Shown piece by piece: positions 52,729 to 61,612 of a DNA stretch of 64,000 nucleotides. A program made the translations under genes and the position numbers. Every line of letters begins with the position of its first letter. Position 1 is the stretch's first letter. The notes beneath the pieces are model-generated. The model worked only from the letters and a program-made list of their open reading frames with translations. It had not been told where the DNA came from and did no database searches. The stretch spans positions 124,001 to 188,000 of the forward strand of contig JACQZU010000017.1 of NCBI GenBank assembly GCA_016213735.1, read 5' to 3'. This stretch comes from Acidobacteriota bacterium. Lineage in GTDB: Bacteria > Acidobacteriota > Holophagae > Holophagales > Holophagaceae.

Positions 52729-55293
52729 TCATTCGCCCAGGGCGCTCCAATGAAGGGCGTTGAAGAGCAGTTTGAACGTGCCTTCGGTCTGGGCCCGGTG
52801 CTGCACGCGGAACCCGAAAAGCACCACCCGGCCCTTGCCGACCTGGAGGGCGACGGCTGCAGCCCTTCGCTCCAGGCGTTCCGCGCCGCGGATCCACCCG
52901 CTGGCCAGGATGTCCCGGGCGTCCTCGGGGTAGGCCGCGATCACCGCCCGCTGGTTCTGGGGACCGCTGGGAGAGGTCTGGAAGGCCATGGGGTGGTCCA
53001 GGAATCCGAAGCCCTCTTTGGGCATCCCCCAGGCCACGGGATGGGATGGATCGAAATGCATGTGGAGGATGGAACCGGGGCAGTTGAAGTCCTCGGCCAT
53101 GGTGGCGGAGCGGCCCGCGCTGGCGCTGGAAGCGAGGGGGTTCCGAACGGGCAGGGGGAATTCCTCGATGGGCAGGTCGGCGCTGGAGGCCAGGGCCACC
53201 AGGGTGCCTCCCTGTTCGACGAATTCCTTCAGGGCCTTCACCCCCTCCTTGCCCAGGGACCCCTGGAACTCTGGGGGCAGTTCCTCCTGGAAGCGTCCGG
53301 GGGCGAAGCGTCCCTCCACCAGCAGGCTCTTGCCCACGTCGGGGAGCACGATGGCGTCGAAGGCCTCCCGCAGCTTGCCCGCCTGGACCTCCTTGGGGGC
53401 GAGGTTCCTGAACGAGAAGCCGTGCTGTTCCAGGATCCACCGGGTCCAGCCTTCATCCATGGACACCGACCAGGGACGGTAGAGGGCCACGCGGGGGGCT
53501 TTCTGGGCCCCCAGGCGCACCTTGGGCTCCTGGGGCAGGGTGGCCAGGCGCAGGTGGTGCTGTTTCGCCAGGGCCTCCACGGCGGGGCTGGCGGGTACGA
53601 GCACGGAACCTGCCTCGAAGCGCCGTCCCCCCTGCTCGAAGGGCGCCAGGGCCACCTGGGCCCCGCCGACCTTCAGCAGGGCGTTCAACATCGCCCCGGA
53701 GGCCACGCTGCCCCTGCCCAGGACGGCCACGGTCCCCTTGCCGTCCAAGCCCCCCGAGGGCCAATCCTCGGCCTTCAGGGGCCGGAGGGTTTCGCGTTCG
53801 GCGGAATCGAGAGAGGACTTCACCGCCTCCGACCCCATCATCATGGGCAGGGTCCAGGCGGCCACGTCGTAGGGCGCCATGGGCGGCGCGCCGGGAATGG
53901 GACGGATCTCCGGGTACCGCTGCGGTTCCAGCATTTCCTTCACGAAGCGTCCGAGGGGCTGGGCGGTGGGCACCAGGAAGTCCCCGTTCTTCCCGACGCG
54001 GACATCGGCGCCGTTCTCCGCCAGGAGGTGGGCCAGGCGGGCGCCGGCCACCGGATCCGCCTGTTTCGCGGGGATGCGGTAGTAGCTGGCGGGGTTCCCC
54101 GCCTGGATGGCGGCCTGGGCCATCCGGGCGCGGTTGCGGAGCAGGTCCTCCTTGAGGTTGGCGCAGGATTCCAGGAGGGCGTCGGACGCGATGCGCTCGT
54201 AGTCCATGATGTCCCGCAGGCGCCAGGGTCCGCCTTTCCAGGGGCTCGGGAAGTTGGTCTGGGCCTTGTACTCCACCAGGCCCTTGCCCCCGCCGCTGAG
54301 TTCGGTGGGATCCACGTTGATGGGTGTGGCGAGTCGGGCGGAGGCCACCTCGGTGAGGAGTCCCACCACGTTCTTCCACCACCCGGTGTTCTTGGTTCCG
54401 CCGGGCCAGTAGGCGTCGAACATCACGCCGTAGGCCACGCCTCCCTTGCCGCCCTGTTCCAGCCGCAAGCTCATCGTGGTTCCGAGGAGATCCACCGTCC
54501 TCCACACCAGGGGATGCACCTCCTTGGCCACGGGGTTGGCGTAAGGGGGGACGAACATGCGGGGCCCGGTGGCGCCCATCTGGTGCTCGTCCAGCCACAC
54601 CTGGGGGAACCAGGTGTGGTAGGCCGCGCGGTTCATGGCCAGGGATTCCTTCTGGGTCAGCATGTACCAGTCGCGGTTGTTGTCGTGGCCCACGTAGGGG
54701 TGGTAGAGGTACGGCAGGCGGCCGCCCTCGTACTTGGTGCCGAGGTTCTTGCGGTAGTACTCGGTCTCCATGACCTGCCCGTCGGGGTTGAGGCTGGGAA
54801 CGAGCAGGAGGATGACCTTGTCCAGGCGCCTGAGGGTCTCAGGGTCCTTGGCCGTGGCCAGGGCGTGGGCCCATTCCATGGCCATCTGGGTGGCGCCGAT
54901 TTCGCTCGCGTGAATCGCGCAGGTCACCAGCACGATGGCCTTTCCTTCCTTGGCCAGGGCATCCACCTGGGCTTCGCTGAGTCCCCGGGGGTCCGCCAGC
55001 TTCCGGGCGATTTCCTGGAAGCGGGACTTGTTCTTGAGGTTGGCCTCGCTGGAGATGACGGCCATGATCATGTCCCTGCCCTGGGTGGTGGGGCCCAGGT
55101 TCTCCACCTGCACCCGGGCGGACCCGGCGGCCAGGGCCTTGAAATAGGCCGTGATCTGGCCGTAGTCCGCGAGCTGGCGGTCCGCCCCCACCGTGAACTT
55201 CAGGAACTGGCTGGGGCTGGGGGGCTCCGCCGGGGCCGGGGCGCCGCAGAGGGCGGCGAGCAGGGTCAGGGCAGGAACACGCAGGGTGTGCAC
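52729..55293 (-). CDS. M14-family secreted carboxypeptidase-like protein
   Basis: The 854-residue protein has a signal peptide (start GTG 55293, AGGAG seven bases upstream). The N-terminal M14 metallocarboxypeptidase domain has the zinc motif His-x2-Glu in AIHASEIG, the second His in LDEHQMGATG and the catalytic Glu in LLTEVAS. The C-terminal third has a glutamine-amidotransferase-like or DUF4159-like fold (AIVLPDVGKSLLV, FVEQGGTLVALASS), common to this large M14 subfamily. It likely acts on peptides or cell-wall fragments outside the cytoplasm. Confidence 0.9.
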   Translation of the reverse strand: MHTLRVPALTLLAALCGAPAPAEPPSPSQFLKFTVGADRQLADYGQITAYFKALAAGSARVQVENLGPTTQGRDMIMAVISSEANLKNKSRFQEIARKLADPRGLSEAQVDALAKEGKAIVLVTCAIHASEIGATQMAMEWAHALATAKDPETLRRLDKVILLLVPSLNPDGQVMETEYYRKNLGTKYEGGRLPYLYHPYVGHDNNRDWYMLTQKESLAMNRAAYHTWFPQVWLDEHQMGATGPRMFVPPYANPVAKEVHPLVWRTVDLLGTTMSLRLEQGGKGGVAYGVMFDAYWPGGTKNTGWWKNVVGLLTEVASARLATPINVDPTELSGGGKGLVEYKAQTNFPSPWKGGPWRLRDIMDYERIASDALLESCANLKEDLLRNRARMAQAAIQAGNPASYYRIPAKQADPVAGARLAHLLAENGADVRVGKNGDFLVPTAQPLGRFVKEMLEPQRYPEIRPIPGAPPMAPYDVAAWTLPMMMGSEAVKSSLDSAERETLRPLKAEDWPSGGLDGKGTVAVLGRGSVASGAMLNALLKVGGAQVALAPFEQGGRRFEAGSVLVPASPAVEALAKQHHLRLATLPQEPKVRLGAQKAPRVALYRPWSVSMDEGWTRWILEQHGFSFRNLAPKEVQAGKLREAFDAIVLPDVGKSLLVEGRFAPGRFQEELPPEFQGSLGKEGVKALKEFVEQGGTLVALASSADLPIEEFPLPVRNPLASSASAGRSATMAEDFNCPGSILHMHFDPSHPVAWGMPKEGFGFLDHPMAFQTSPSGPQNQRAVIAAYPEDARDILASGWIRGAERLERRAAAVALQVGKGRVVLFGFRVQHRAQTEGTFKLLFNALHWSALGE

Positions 55294-55412
55294 GGGTGGC
55301 TCCTGGGGGATGCCCCAGCCTACCTCCCTCGCAAGATGATGCAAGCCGGAAGAGGAGGCATCCCTCCTTTGGTAGACCCGGCGTAGGCTGGTGCCTTCCT
55401 GGGGAGCCAACC

Positions 55413-56204
55413 ATGAACGACTTTTCCGTTTCCGTGGGCTGCTGGTGCTGGCCCGAGCTGGCCACCACCGATATCCAGGCCGCCAAGGCCTTCTACGGGA
55501 AGCTGCTGGGCTGGAACTCCTTCGACGTCTCCAGCGCCGGCGGGAACTACACCCTTTTCCGGGTGGGGGAGGCCGACTGTGCCGGCTGCTACGCCCAGTC
55601 CGAGGAACAGCGGCAGCGGAAGGATCCGGTTCGCTGGACCAACTACGTGAAGGTGGCCTCGGCGGATGAGGCCGCGAAGAAGGCGGAGTCCCTGGGCGGC
55701 AAGATCGTCGCGGGCCCCTTCGATGTGCCAGGAGTCGGGCGCATGGCGGCCCTGAGGGACCCCCGGGGCGTTCCCTTTGCCCTGTGGCAGGACGGGGCCC
55801 ATATCGGCCTGCGCGTGGCGGGCCGCCAGGGGGCCCACTGCTGGACCGAACTCACCACCCGGGATCCCCAGGGGGCCGCGGCCTTCTATTCAGGGCTCTT
55901 CGGCTGGACGGTCCAGGAGCAGGACATGGGCGGCTTCACCTACCGCATTTTCAACCAGCCGGGGGCGGACATGGGCGTGGGAGGACTCATGGCCATGGAG
56001 GGCCCCGAATGGGGGGACATGCCTGACCACTTCATGCAGTACTTCCTCGTGGACGACGCAGATGCGACCGCCGGCCAGGTGGCGAGTCTGGGCGGGAAGG
56101 TCTGCGTGCCGGTGAGCCCGATCCCCAAGGTCGGACGCTTCGCCGTGCTTCAGGACCCCCAGGGAGGGACCTTCTCGATCCTGGAGCCTGAGAAGGGGAT
56201 GTAG
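55413..56204 (+). CDS. Two-module VOC protein
   Basis: The 263-residue protein has two consecutive VOC modules (about 8-125 and 133-260). The first has CWCWPELATTDIQAAKAFYG and VGRMAALRDPRGVPF; the second CWTELTTRDPQGAAAFYSG and VGRFAVLQDPQGG. This arrangement resembles the mycobacterial Cfp30B-like family. ATG 55413 with GGGGAG upstream is used. Substrate unknown. A shared bidirectional terminator lies between it and the cytochrome gene. Confidence 0.85.
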   Translation: MNDFSVSVGCWCWPELATTDIQAAKAFYGKLLGWNSFDVSSAGGNYTLFRVGEADCAGCYAQSEEQRQRKDPVRWTNYVKVASADEAAKKAESLGGKIVAGPFDVPGVGRMAALRDPRGVPFALWQDGAHIGLRVAGRQGAHCWTELTTRDPQGAAAFYSGLFGWTVQEQDMGGFTYRIFNQPGADMGVGGLMAMEGPEWGDMPDHFMQYFLVDDADATAGQVASLGGKVCVPVSPIPKVGRFAVLQDPQGGTFSILEPEKGM

Positions 56205-56223
56205 GGAACACCCGCTTTCCGGT

Positions 56224-56263
56224 CGGAACCGGGCCCGGGCCTGGATCGAAGGGCCCGGTTCCG
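56224..56263. terminator. Bidirectional hairpin terminator
   Basis: A perfect 13-bp stem CGGAACCGGGCCC/GGGCCCGGTTCCG with a 14-base loop sits between the convergent VOC and cytochrome genes. Its symmetry allows it to act on both strands, though neither side has a long U-run. Confidence 0.75.
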
Positions 56264-56276
56264 ATCTTCGGGACCC

Positions 56277-56528
56277 CTATTTCTTCGGGGCCTTCTTGCC
56301 CTCCTCGGTGAGGGTCAGCTTCCCATCCGCCGCGCCGTGGCAGTCCTTGCACTTGGCTTCGGGGACCTTCGGGAACCACTTGGCCGCGGCCGCGTTCATC
56401 TTCTTGTCCTTGGGCGCGCCCTCGTGGCAGGCAGTGCACTTGGCCCCCTTGACGGTGGTGGCCTTGGCGGTGGCCGGGACGGCGGCGAGCAGAACCGCCG
56501 CCAGCAAAGTGAGGGTGATGGTTCTCAT
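56277..56528 (-). CDS. Small di-haem c-type cytochrome
   Basis: The 83-residue product has a signal peptide ending near residue 22 and two haem c motifs, Cys31-x2-Cys34-His35 (CTACH) and Cys60-x2-Cys63-His64 (CKDCH). The mature protein is only about 60 residues, among the smallest di-haem carriers, and is Lys-rich, which suits interaction with acidic redox partners. It resembles truncated cytochrome c7-type proteins. GGAGGA precedes ATG 56528. A periplasmic electron carrier role is likely. Confidence 0.88.
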   Translation of the reverse strand: MRTITLTLLAAVLLAAVPATAKATTVKGAKCTACHEGAPKDKKMNAAAAKWFPKVPEAKCKDCHGAADGKLTLTEEGKKAPKK

Positions 56529-56760
56529 GGTGCTTCCTCCTTCCGGGGAGGGTAGCAAAATTACTACCAGGTCAAGAAATGATCTAAGTCAATGTTTTTC
56601 TGCGGATTGAGACACGCCATCAATTCACCAGGGGTCGATGGGGTTGCGACCCGCGCCCTGGGTCCCGGGGTTGGAGGCGTCCTGCCACAGGCCCCCGGCT
56701 CCACCGCGGGGAGGAAGGGGCGGCGACCAGCCGGAAAGAAGGATGGGGGGCCCGGCCCCG

Positions 56761-57804
56761 CTACAGCGTCCCCATGTCCAGCACGAACCTGTACCGCACG
56801 TCGGACTTCAACATGCGCTCGTAGGCCTCGTTGACCTGCTGGACGGGAAGCACCTCGATGTCTGATACGATGCCGTGCTGTCCGCAGAAATCGAGCATTT
56901 CCTGGGTCTCGGCGATGCCCCCGATGAGGGAGCCTCCGAGGCTCCGGCGGCCTCCGATGAGGGGGAAGGCCGCCACGGGGGTCGGTTCAGGGGGCACGCC
57001 GAGGAGCACCATGGCGCCGTCCACCTGGAGCATTCCGAGGTACTTGTTGTAGTCGTGGGGAGCGGAGACGGTGTCCAGGATGAGGCTGAATCGCCCTCCG
57101 AATCGCTTGAAGGTGGCCTCGTCGCGGGTGTGGCCGAAGGCGCTGGCCCCCAGGCGCCGGGCGTCGGCCTCCTTCGAGGCCGAACTGCTGAGCAGGGTCA
57201 CCTCCGCCCCCAGGGCGGCGGCCAGCTTCACGGCCATGTGGCCCAGGCCCCCGAGGCCGACGACGCCCACCTTGTCCCCCGCCCGGACCTTCCAGTGGCG
57301 CAAGGGGCTGTAGGTGGTGATGCCTGCGCAGAGGAGGGGCGCCGCCCCCGCCAGGTCCAGCCGGTCGGGAATGCGGAGCACGAAGGATTCGGTCACCACG
57401 ATGCGGGAGGAGTAGCCGCCGTAGGTGGGGGTCACCCGGTCCATCTCCGTGCTGTTGTAGGTGAAGGCGGCGCCCTGCTGGCAGAACTGCTCCAGGCCCT
57501 TGGCGCAGCTGGGGCAGGTGCGGCAACTGTCCACCATGCACCCCACCCCCACGCGGTCCCCGGGCTTGAAGCGGGTCACGTGGGCTCCCACCGCCCGGAC
57601 GGTTCCCACGATCTCGTGCCCGGGAACCATGGGGTACCTGGAACCGCCCCACTCGTTGCGGACCTGGTGGAGGTCGCTGTGGCAGATGCCGCAGAAGGCG
57701 ATGTCGATGGCGACGTCGTGGGGTCCGGGATCCCGTCGCTCGAGGGCGAGGGGGCCCAGGGGGCTGGTGGCGTCGGGTGCGGCGTAGGCCTGGACGGTGG
57801 GCAC
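56761..57804 (-). CDS. Zinc-dependent NAD(P)-alcohol dehydrogenase (YahK/CAD type)
   Basis: The 347-residue medium-chain dehydrogenase has the catalytic zinc site [10 protein letters not shown] and GHEIVG, structural zinc cysteines in [16 protein letters not shown], and the NADP-type Rossmann motif [14 protein letters not shown]. It resembles cinnamyl-alcohol/aldehyde reductases. The start is GTG 57804 with AAGGAG upstream. It probably reduces short or aromatic aldehydes. Confidence 0.94.
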   Translation of the reverse strand: MPTVQAYAAPDATSPLGPLALERRDPGPHDVAIDIAFCGICHSDLHQVRNEWGGSRYPMVPGHEIVGTVRAVGAHVTRFKPGDRVGVGCMVDSCRTCPSCAKGLEQFCQQGAAFTYNSTEMDRVTPTYGGYSSRIVVTESFVLRIPDRLDLAGAAPLLCAGITTYSPLRHWKVRAGDKVGVVGLGGLGHMAVKLAAALGAEVTLLSSSASKEADARRLGASAFGHTRDEATFKRFGGRFSLILDTVSAPHDYNKYLGMLQVDGAMVLLGVPPEPTPVAAFPLIGGRRSLGGSLIGGIAETQEMLDFCGQHGIVSDIEVLPVQQVNEAYERMLKSDVRYRFVLDMGTL

Positions 57805-57877
57805 GGAGGCTCCTTGCGGGGATTCAGGATGAACGAAAGCGCGGCCTTGAGGGAAGCGGGCACCCGAACGTGCGTGT

Positions 57878-58666
57878 TCAGGCCAGCTTCTGGGCCCTGA
57901 ACACCCTGGCCAAATCCTTCTGGACCCCCGGGGCGCCAGCCAGGATGTCCCCGCTCTCCCACCAGGCGCCTCCGCCCTGCCAGTCGCTGACGTGTCCCCC
58001 GGCCTCGTGCACCAGCAGAGCCCCGGCGGCCATGTCCCACTGCTTGAGGCCCAGTTCGAAGAAGCCGTCGTAGATGCCGCAGGCCACGTAGGCCAGGTCC
58101 AGGGCCGCGGCCCCGGCCCTGCGGATGCCCTTGGCCCGGGGCCACACCGCCCCCAGGGCCTTTTCCCAGAGGGGAAAACGGTCCCCCAACTGGAAGGCGA
58201 AGCCCGTGGCCAGGAAGGCCCCCTCCAGGCCCTCGTGCCGGGAGACGGCCATGGGGTGGCCATTCCACCGGGCCCCTCCCCCCCGGACGGCCTCGAAGGT
58301 GTCCCCCTTGAGGGGGTCCAGGATGCAGGCGGCGGCCGGCCCATCCGCGTCCCAGAGGGCCACGCTGACGCACCAGTGGGGAACCCCCTGGACGAAGTTG
58401 AGGGTGCCGTCCAGGGGATCCACGATCCAGCGCCGGAGGGTGCTGCCGCTGGCCCCGGACTCCTCCCCCAGGAACCCGTAGTCGGGAAAGCGGTGGGCCA
58501 GTTCGGCCCGGATGGCCTCCTCCGCCCCCCGGTCAGCCTGGCTGACCAGGTCGTTCTGGGTCTTCTCCTCGATCTGGCCGGGGGTGAGCTTCCGGAAATG
58601 CCGCAGGAGCACACGGCCCCCCGCCTTCGCGCCCGCGACGCAGGCTCTCCGCTGGGCTTCGGACAT
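57878..58666 (-). CDS. Inositol monophosphatase family protein
   Basis: The 262-residue protein has the lithium-sensitive phosphatase motifs: GEESG, the metal site [12 protein letters not shown], and [16 protein letters not shown]. It resembles SuhB-type inositol-1-monophosphatase. ATG 58666 (MSEAQRRA) has GGAGG upstream; ATG 58684 is an alternative. It is divergent from the Nfu gene with 98 bp between the starts. Confidence 0.92.
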   Translation of the reverse strand: MSEAQRRACVAGAKAGGRVLLRHFRKLTPGQIEEKTQNDLVSQADRGAEEAIRAELAHRFPDYGFLGEESGASGSTLRRWIVDPLDGTLNFVQGVPHWCVSVALWDADGPAAACILDPLKGDTFEAVRGGGARWNGHPMAVSRHEGLEGAFLATGFAFQLGDRFPLWEKALGAVWPRAKGIRRAGAAALDLAYVACGIYDGFFELGLKQWDMAAGALLVHEAGGHVSDWQGGGAWWESGDILAGAPGVQKDLARVFRAQKLA

Positions 58667-58737
58667 CCGGGCCTCCGGTCCCATTGTCGCAGGGGTCCGG
58701 GACGACTTTCCCGGGGCTCGCATTATCCTGACCGAAC

Positions 58738-58747
58738 TAGTAAACTA
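58738..58747. promoter_or_regulatory. TAGT-NN-ACTA palindrome upstream of the Nfu gene
   Basis: TAGTAAACTA lies 18 bp before the ATG of the Fe-S scaffold gene, in a short A/T-rich patch overlapping a possible -10 region. Half sites TAGT/ACTA resemble those of Rrf2-family Fe-S regulators, but spacing and flanks do not fit a known consensus well. Confidence 0.25.
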
Positions 58748-58764
58748 TTGTCGCCGAGGATGCC

Positions 58765-59307
58765 ATGCCCAAGGTCGTCAACATCGAGCCGACCCCCAAC
58801 CCCGATGCCCTCAAGTTCATCACCCAGCGACCCCTCCTGAAGAGCGGGGTCCGGAGCTTCAGGGATTTCGGCTCGGCGGTGGGGGATCCCCTGGCCAGCG
58901 CGGTGTTCTCCCTGGGCCGGGTGACGTCGGTGTTCTACATGGACCGCTTCGTCACGGTGAACAAGGAAGCCTCCGCCGAATGGAGCGAGCTCATCGACCC
59001 CATCTGCGAGGTGGTCGAGGATCTCAAGATGGAAGAAGCGGAGGGCGCCAAGCCGGCGGGCCCTCCCGACGAGGCCGCCGACGAGAAGCTCCGGAAGATC
59101 CACGAGGTGCTGGACAGCCGCATCCGGCCCGGCCTGGCGGGGGACGGGGGCGGCCTGGAGGTCCTGGATTTCGACGGCACGACCCTGCGGATCAGCTACC
59201 AGGGGGCCTGCGGCTCCTGCCCCAGCAGCGGCACGGGAACGCTCCGCTACATCGAGATGCTGCTGCAGGACACCGTGGACCCCAACATCCAGGTGGTGAG
59301 TTGGTAG
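58765..59307 (+). CDS. Nfu-type Fe-S cluster scaffold/carrier
   Basis: The 180-residue protein has the eukaryotic/NfuA-like layout: an N-terminal Nfu_N domain (VVNIEPTPNPDALKFI) and a C-terminal NifU domain with Cys149-x2-Cys152 in GACGSCPSS preceded by IRPGLAGDGGGLE. It probably receives a [4Fe-4S] cluster and delivers it to apo-proteins; complex I and other Fe-S enzymes are nearby. It is the last gene before the low-GC patch. Confidence 0.93.
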   Translation: MPKVVNIEPTPNPDALKFITQRPLLKSGVRSFRDFGSAVGDPLASAVFSLGRVTSVFYMDRFVTVNKEASAEWSELIDPICEVVEDLKMEEAEGAKPAGPPDEAADEKLRKIHEVLDSRIRPGLAGDGGGLEVLDFDGTTLRISYQGACGSCPSSGTGTLRYIEMLLQDTVDPNIQVVSW

Positions 59308-59451
59308 GGGGTCAGCCTGCGGCTGTCCCGGTCACGAAGGCGGACGCAGATGCGGAATCCGATTCCGATTCCAGGATGGTGGGCGTGGCCGCGACGGTAG
59401 CCGGAACCGTGCCGGGGACCGTGGCATGGACCTCGCGGCCATCGGTCCTCT

Positions 59452-59810
59452 GCGCTCGAAGATGCCTACCCTGGGCTGGTTGACGATCTGGACGAAGCCC
59501 AGGACCCCGTCCTGCAAGGAAGCACCGCCACGGCGGGCATGGGGGAAGACTCCATCAGCGGATCCCTCGTCTTTGGCTCCGCAGGCGCCAAGCCCGTGCG
59601 GCTGCGGGACGGCAAGCCTTGGATGCCTCTCCAACTGGAACGCGCAGGCAAGCACCTGGGATTGTGCTGAACGCGGAGGTGCGCGTGGGGGGTGGCAATC
59701 GCCTTCACCGCGAGCGGCTCTGCCGCTATCTGCTGCGCCCACCGCAGGCGAAAACACGGCTGCACGAGGCGATGGAGGGCAAGCAGGCCTGGGAATTGAA
59801 GACCCCATGA
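59452..59810 (+). pseudogene. Remnant of an IS91-type (Y2_Tnp) transposase, frameshifted
   Basis: One frame reads ALEDAYPGLVDDLDE onwards to a stop at 59668; the neighbouring frame then continues GIVLNAEVRVGG and RERLCRYLLRPPQ to a stop at 59808. Together these match, as I recall the family, the C-terminal part of IS91/Y2_Tnp transposases, whose hallmark is ERLCRY(V/L)xRPP. The N-terminal catalytic part and element ends are missing, and a frame change lies near 59645-59661. It is a decayed fragment and marks an old insertion or rearrangement at the edge of the low-GC patch. Confidence 0.7.
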
Positions 59811-60001
59811 CTCCAGCGCTGCGATGGGGCAGGAGCTGTCCAGAAGGTGATGGCCGTTTTTGTCTTTTCATCGCCAATAAAAAGGGCTCCCAGGCACCCC
59901 GGCAATGACTCGAACTTTCCTCGAGATTGAGTGCTTGCAAAACCTTCATAGACGGATGCCAAAGTAGGATCCGTCTGGATCCGCCAAATCCTTGGGATCA
60001 T
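59811..60001 (-). pseudogene. Truncated ABM-domain (monooxygenase-like) gene
   Basis: From ATG 60001, with AGGAG eight bases upstream, the frame reads MIPRIWRIQTDPTLASVYEG and SLPGCLGALFIGDE then TAITFW, like the first two-thirds of an antibiotic-biosynthesis-monooxygenase-type ferredoxin-fold protein. After about residue 58 the similarity ends, and the frame runs into the antisense of the transposase remnant (stop at 59726). The gene appears cut by the element. The full-length family is about 95-110 residues. Confidence 0.5.
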
Positions 60002-60080
60002 AGATAAAGCTCCTGAGTGCAACAAAAAAAATGGCTTGGAAGTGGGATCGCCTGCCAGGCAAATCTGATTCCCGGATCCG

Positions 60081-61532
60081 TCATTCATAGGTTTCAACAA
60101 CCCGCAGACCTGCCCCACCCTCGGATCCACCGATCAGCAGGATCCTTCCATCGGGTAATGGAGTCGCTGTGTGTTTGAACCTGGTTGATATCGGTGACGC
60201 GCTGGTTAAAATTTTCAATTTGCCAAAATCATGCACTTCGCACGTAGACGAGGCCATCGTGCCCTCGCCGAAGGTACGACCAAATGCAAACAGGATCGAG
60301 TTATTGGTTAAAAGGGTGGCGGTATGATTGGCTCTGGGATGCAACAATGACATCGATTCGGAAATCGTCAGGGAAATCGGATCGAAAATTTCGACACTGG
60401 AAGTTATATCAGTGCCCGGCAAGTCGGGTGTTATCCCTCCAGCGATCACGACTCGACCATCTGGAAGCAGGGTGGCAGTGTGCCCGTGCCTTGCCTGCGC
60501 CATCCGACCCACCCATTTGAATGTCCTGGGGCCGGGGTCAAAAATCTCAAGCGAATCCCAGACCCGTTCCGGACAATTGAACACGCACGTACTATCTCTC
60601 CCACCAACAATGAGAACCTTTCCGTCCTGGAGACGAGTCACCGTATGCCCCGTCCTGGGGACAGACATCATCCCTACAGGGGAGAATCCTTTTGTCATCG
60701 GATCATAGATCTCGACCGATGCCAGGGCGTGCACATCCGATCCCTGCGCGGGCAGACCCCCTGCGATTAACACCTTGCCGTCGTCCAGTTGGACACTTTC
60801 AAAGGACATTCTGGGAATGGTTAGAGACCCTACAGGAGTGGATTCACCGCTGGATTTCAGTACAAGCGCCCCAGCGGTCACTCCCGAGTTCCCGCAGCCA
60901 CCGCTGACCAGAATCTGGTTTTCGTTGATGGCAATCGCAGAATGAGCCCATCTGCGTTCAGGAAGTTCCGTGACCACACTCGGAATGTTGGACCCGTACG
61001 CGAGCCTTTCGACCTTGGCAGACTCCATTCCACCGAGGACCAGGACAGTGCCGTCGTTCAGGATTGTGCTCGTGTGCCCTAGACGGCTGAAGGCGAGCTC
61101 CGGTCCAACATCGATTGAATTTCGGTAAGGGACGACCTCAACCTGGGCAGTCTCATTCTCCCCAGGAGAATTGATCGGTGAGGCGATTATGTGGTACGTG
61201 CCTGAGGTGTTTGGAGCGGTGTATTCTCCCGTGTCTTTGACGGACCCGCCATCCACTTCGAGAACGGAATAGCGACTGGGCACAGTTCGGTTGTTTTCGT
61301 CACGCAAACTGATCATCACATGCGCGCCTGGTTTGAGCCTGGAGCGTGCTGGAACAACTTGATACCGTCTCCCCCCCTCAGGCGCCGTGGGAGTCGGGGA
61401 ACCGCAGGCGATTCCGGTCAATGCAGCAAGGAAAAGCAGGGTCATCCAGAAATTGAACGACCGGCGAATGGTTCGATGCGATCCATTAAGTGCATCCCTG
61501 TTGCCACTAACAGCAATTTCCGCATACTTCAT
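60081..61532 (-). CDS. Kelch-like repeat lipoprotein
   Basis: The 483-residue protein has a hydrophobic segment and lipobox-like end (LFLAALTGIACGSP), an Ig-like region, and then at least six kelch-type repeats with the pattern R-x-x-H-(S/T)-x-T-x-L-x-(D/N)G-x-(V/I)L-(V/I)-x-GG, for example RLGHTSTILNDGTVLVLGG and RHGHTATLLPDGRVVIAGG. These build a beta-propeller. It is probably an outer-surface or periplasmic lipoprotein with a binding role. ATG 61532 has GGAGAAG upstream. Codon use is richer in A/T than in the first 59 kb. Confidence 0.82.
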   Translation of the reverse strand: MKYAEIAVSGNRDALNGSHRTIRRSFNFWMTLLFLAALTGIACGSPTPTAPEGGRRYQVVPARSRLKPGAHVMISLRDENNRTVPSRYSVLEVDGGSVKDTGEYTAPNTSGTYHIIASPINSPGENETAQVEVVPYRNSIDVGPELAFSRLGHTSTILNDGTVLVLGGMESAKVERLAYGSNIPSVVTELPERRWAHSAIAINENQILVSGGCGNSGVTAGALVLKSSGESTPVGSLTIPRMSFESVQLDDGKVLIAGGLPAQGSDVHALASVEIYDPMTKGFSPVGMMSVPRTGHTVTRLQDGKVLIVGGRDSTCVFNCPERVWDSLEIFDPGPRTFKWVGRMAQARHGHTATLLPDGRVVIAGGITPDLPGTDITSSVEIFDPISLTISESMSLLHPRANHTATLLTNNSILFAFGRTFGEGTMASSTCEVHDFGKLKILTSASPISTRFKHTATPLPDGRILLIGGSEGGAGLRVVETYE

Positions 61533-61612
61533 GACTTCTCCATAACTGCCTGTTGTTTCCTCGAGATAATAAAAAATACTTGGTTCTACATAATCCATAA
61601 GAGTGGGGATTC

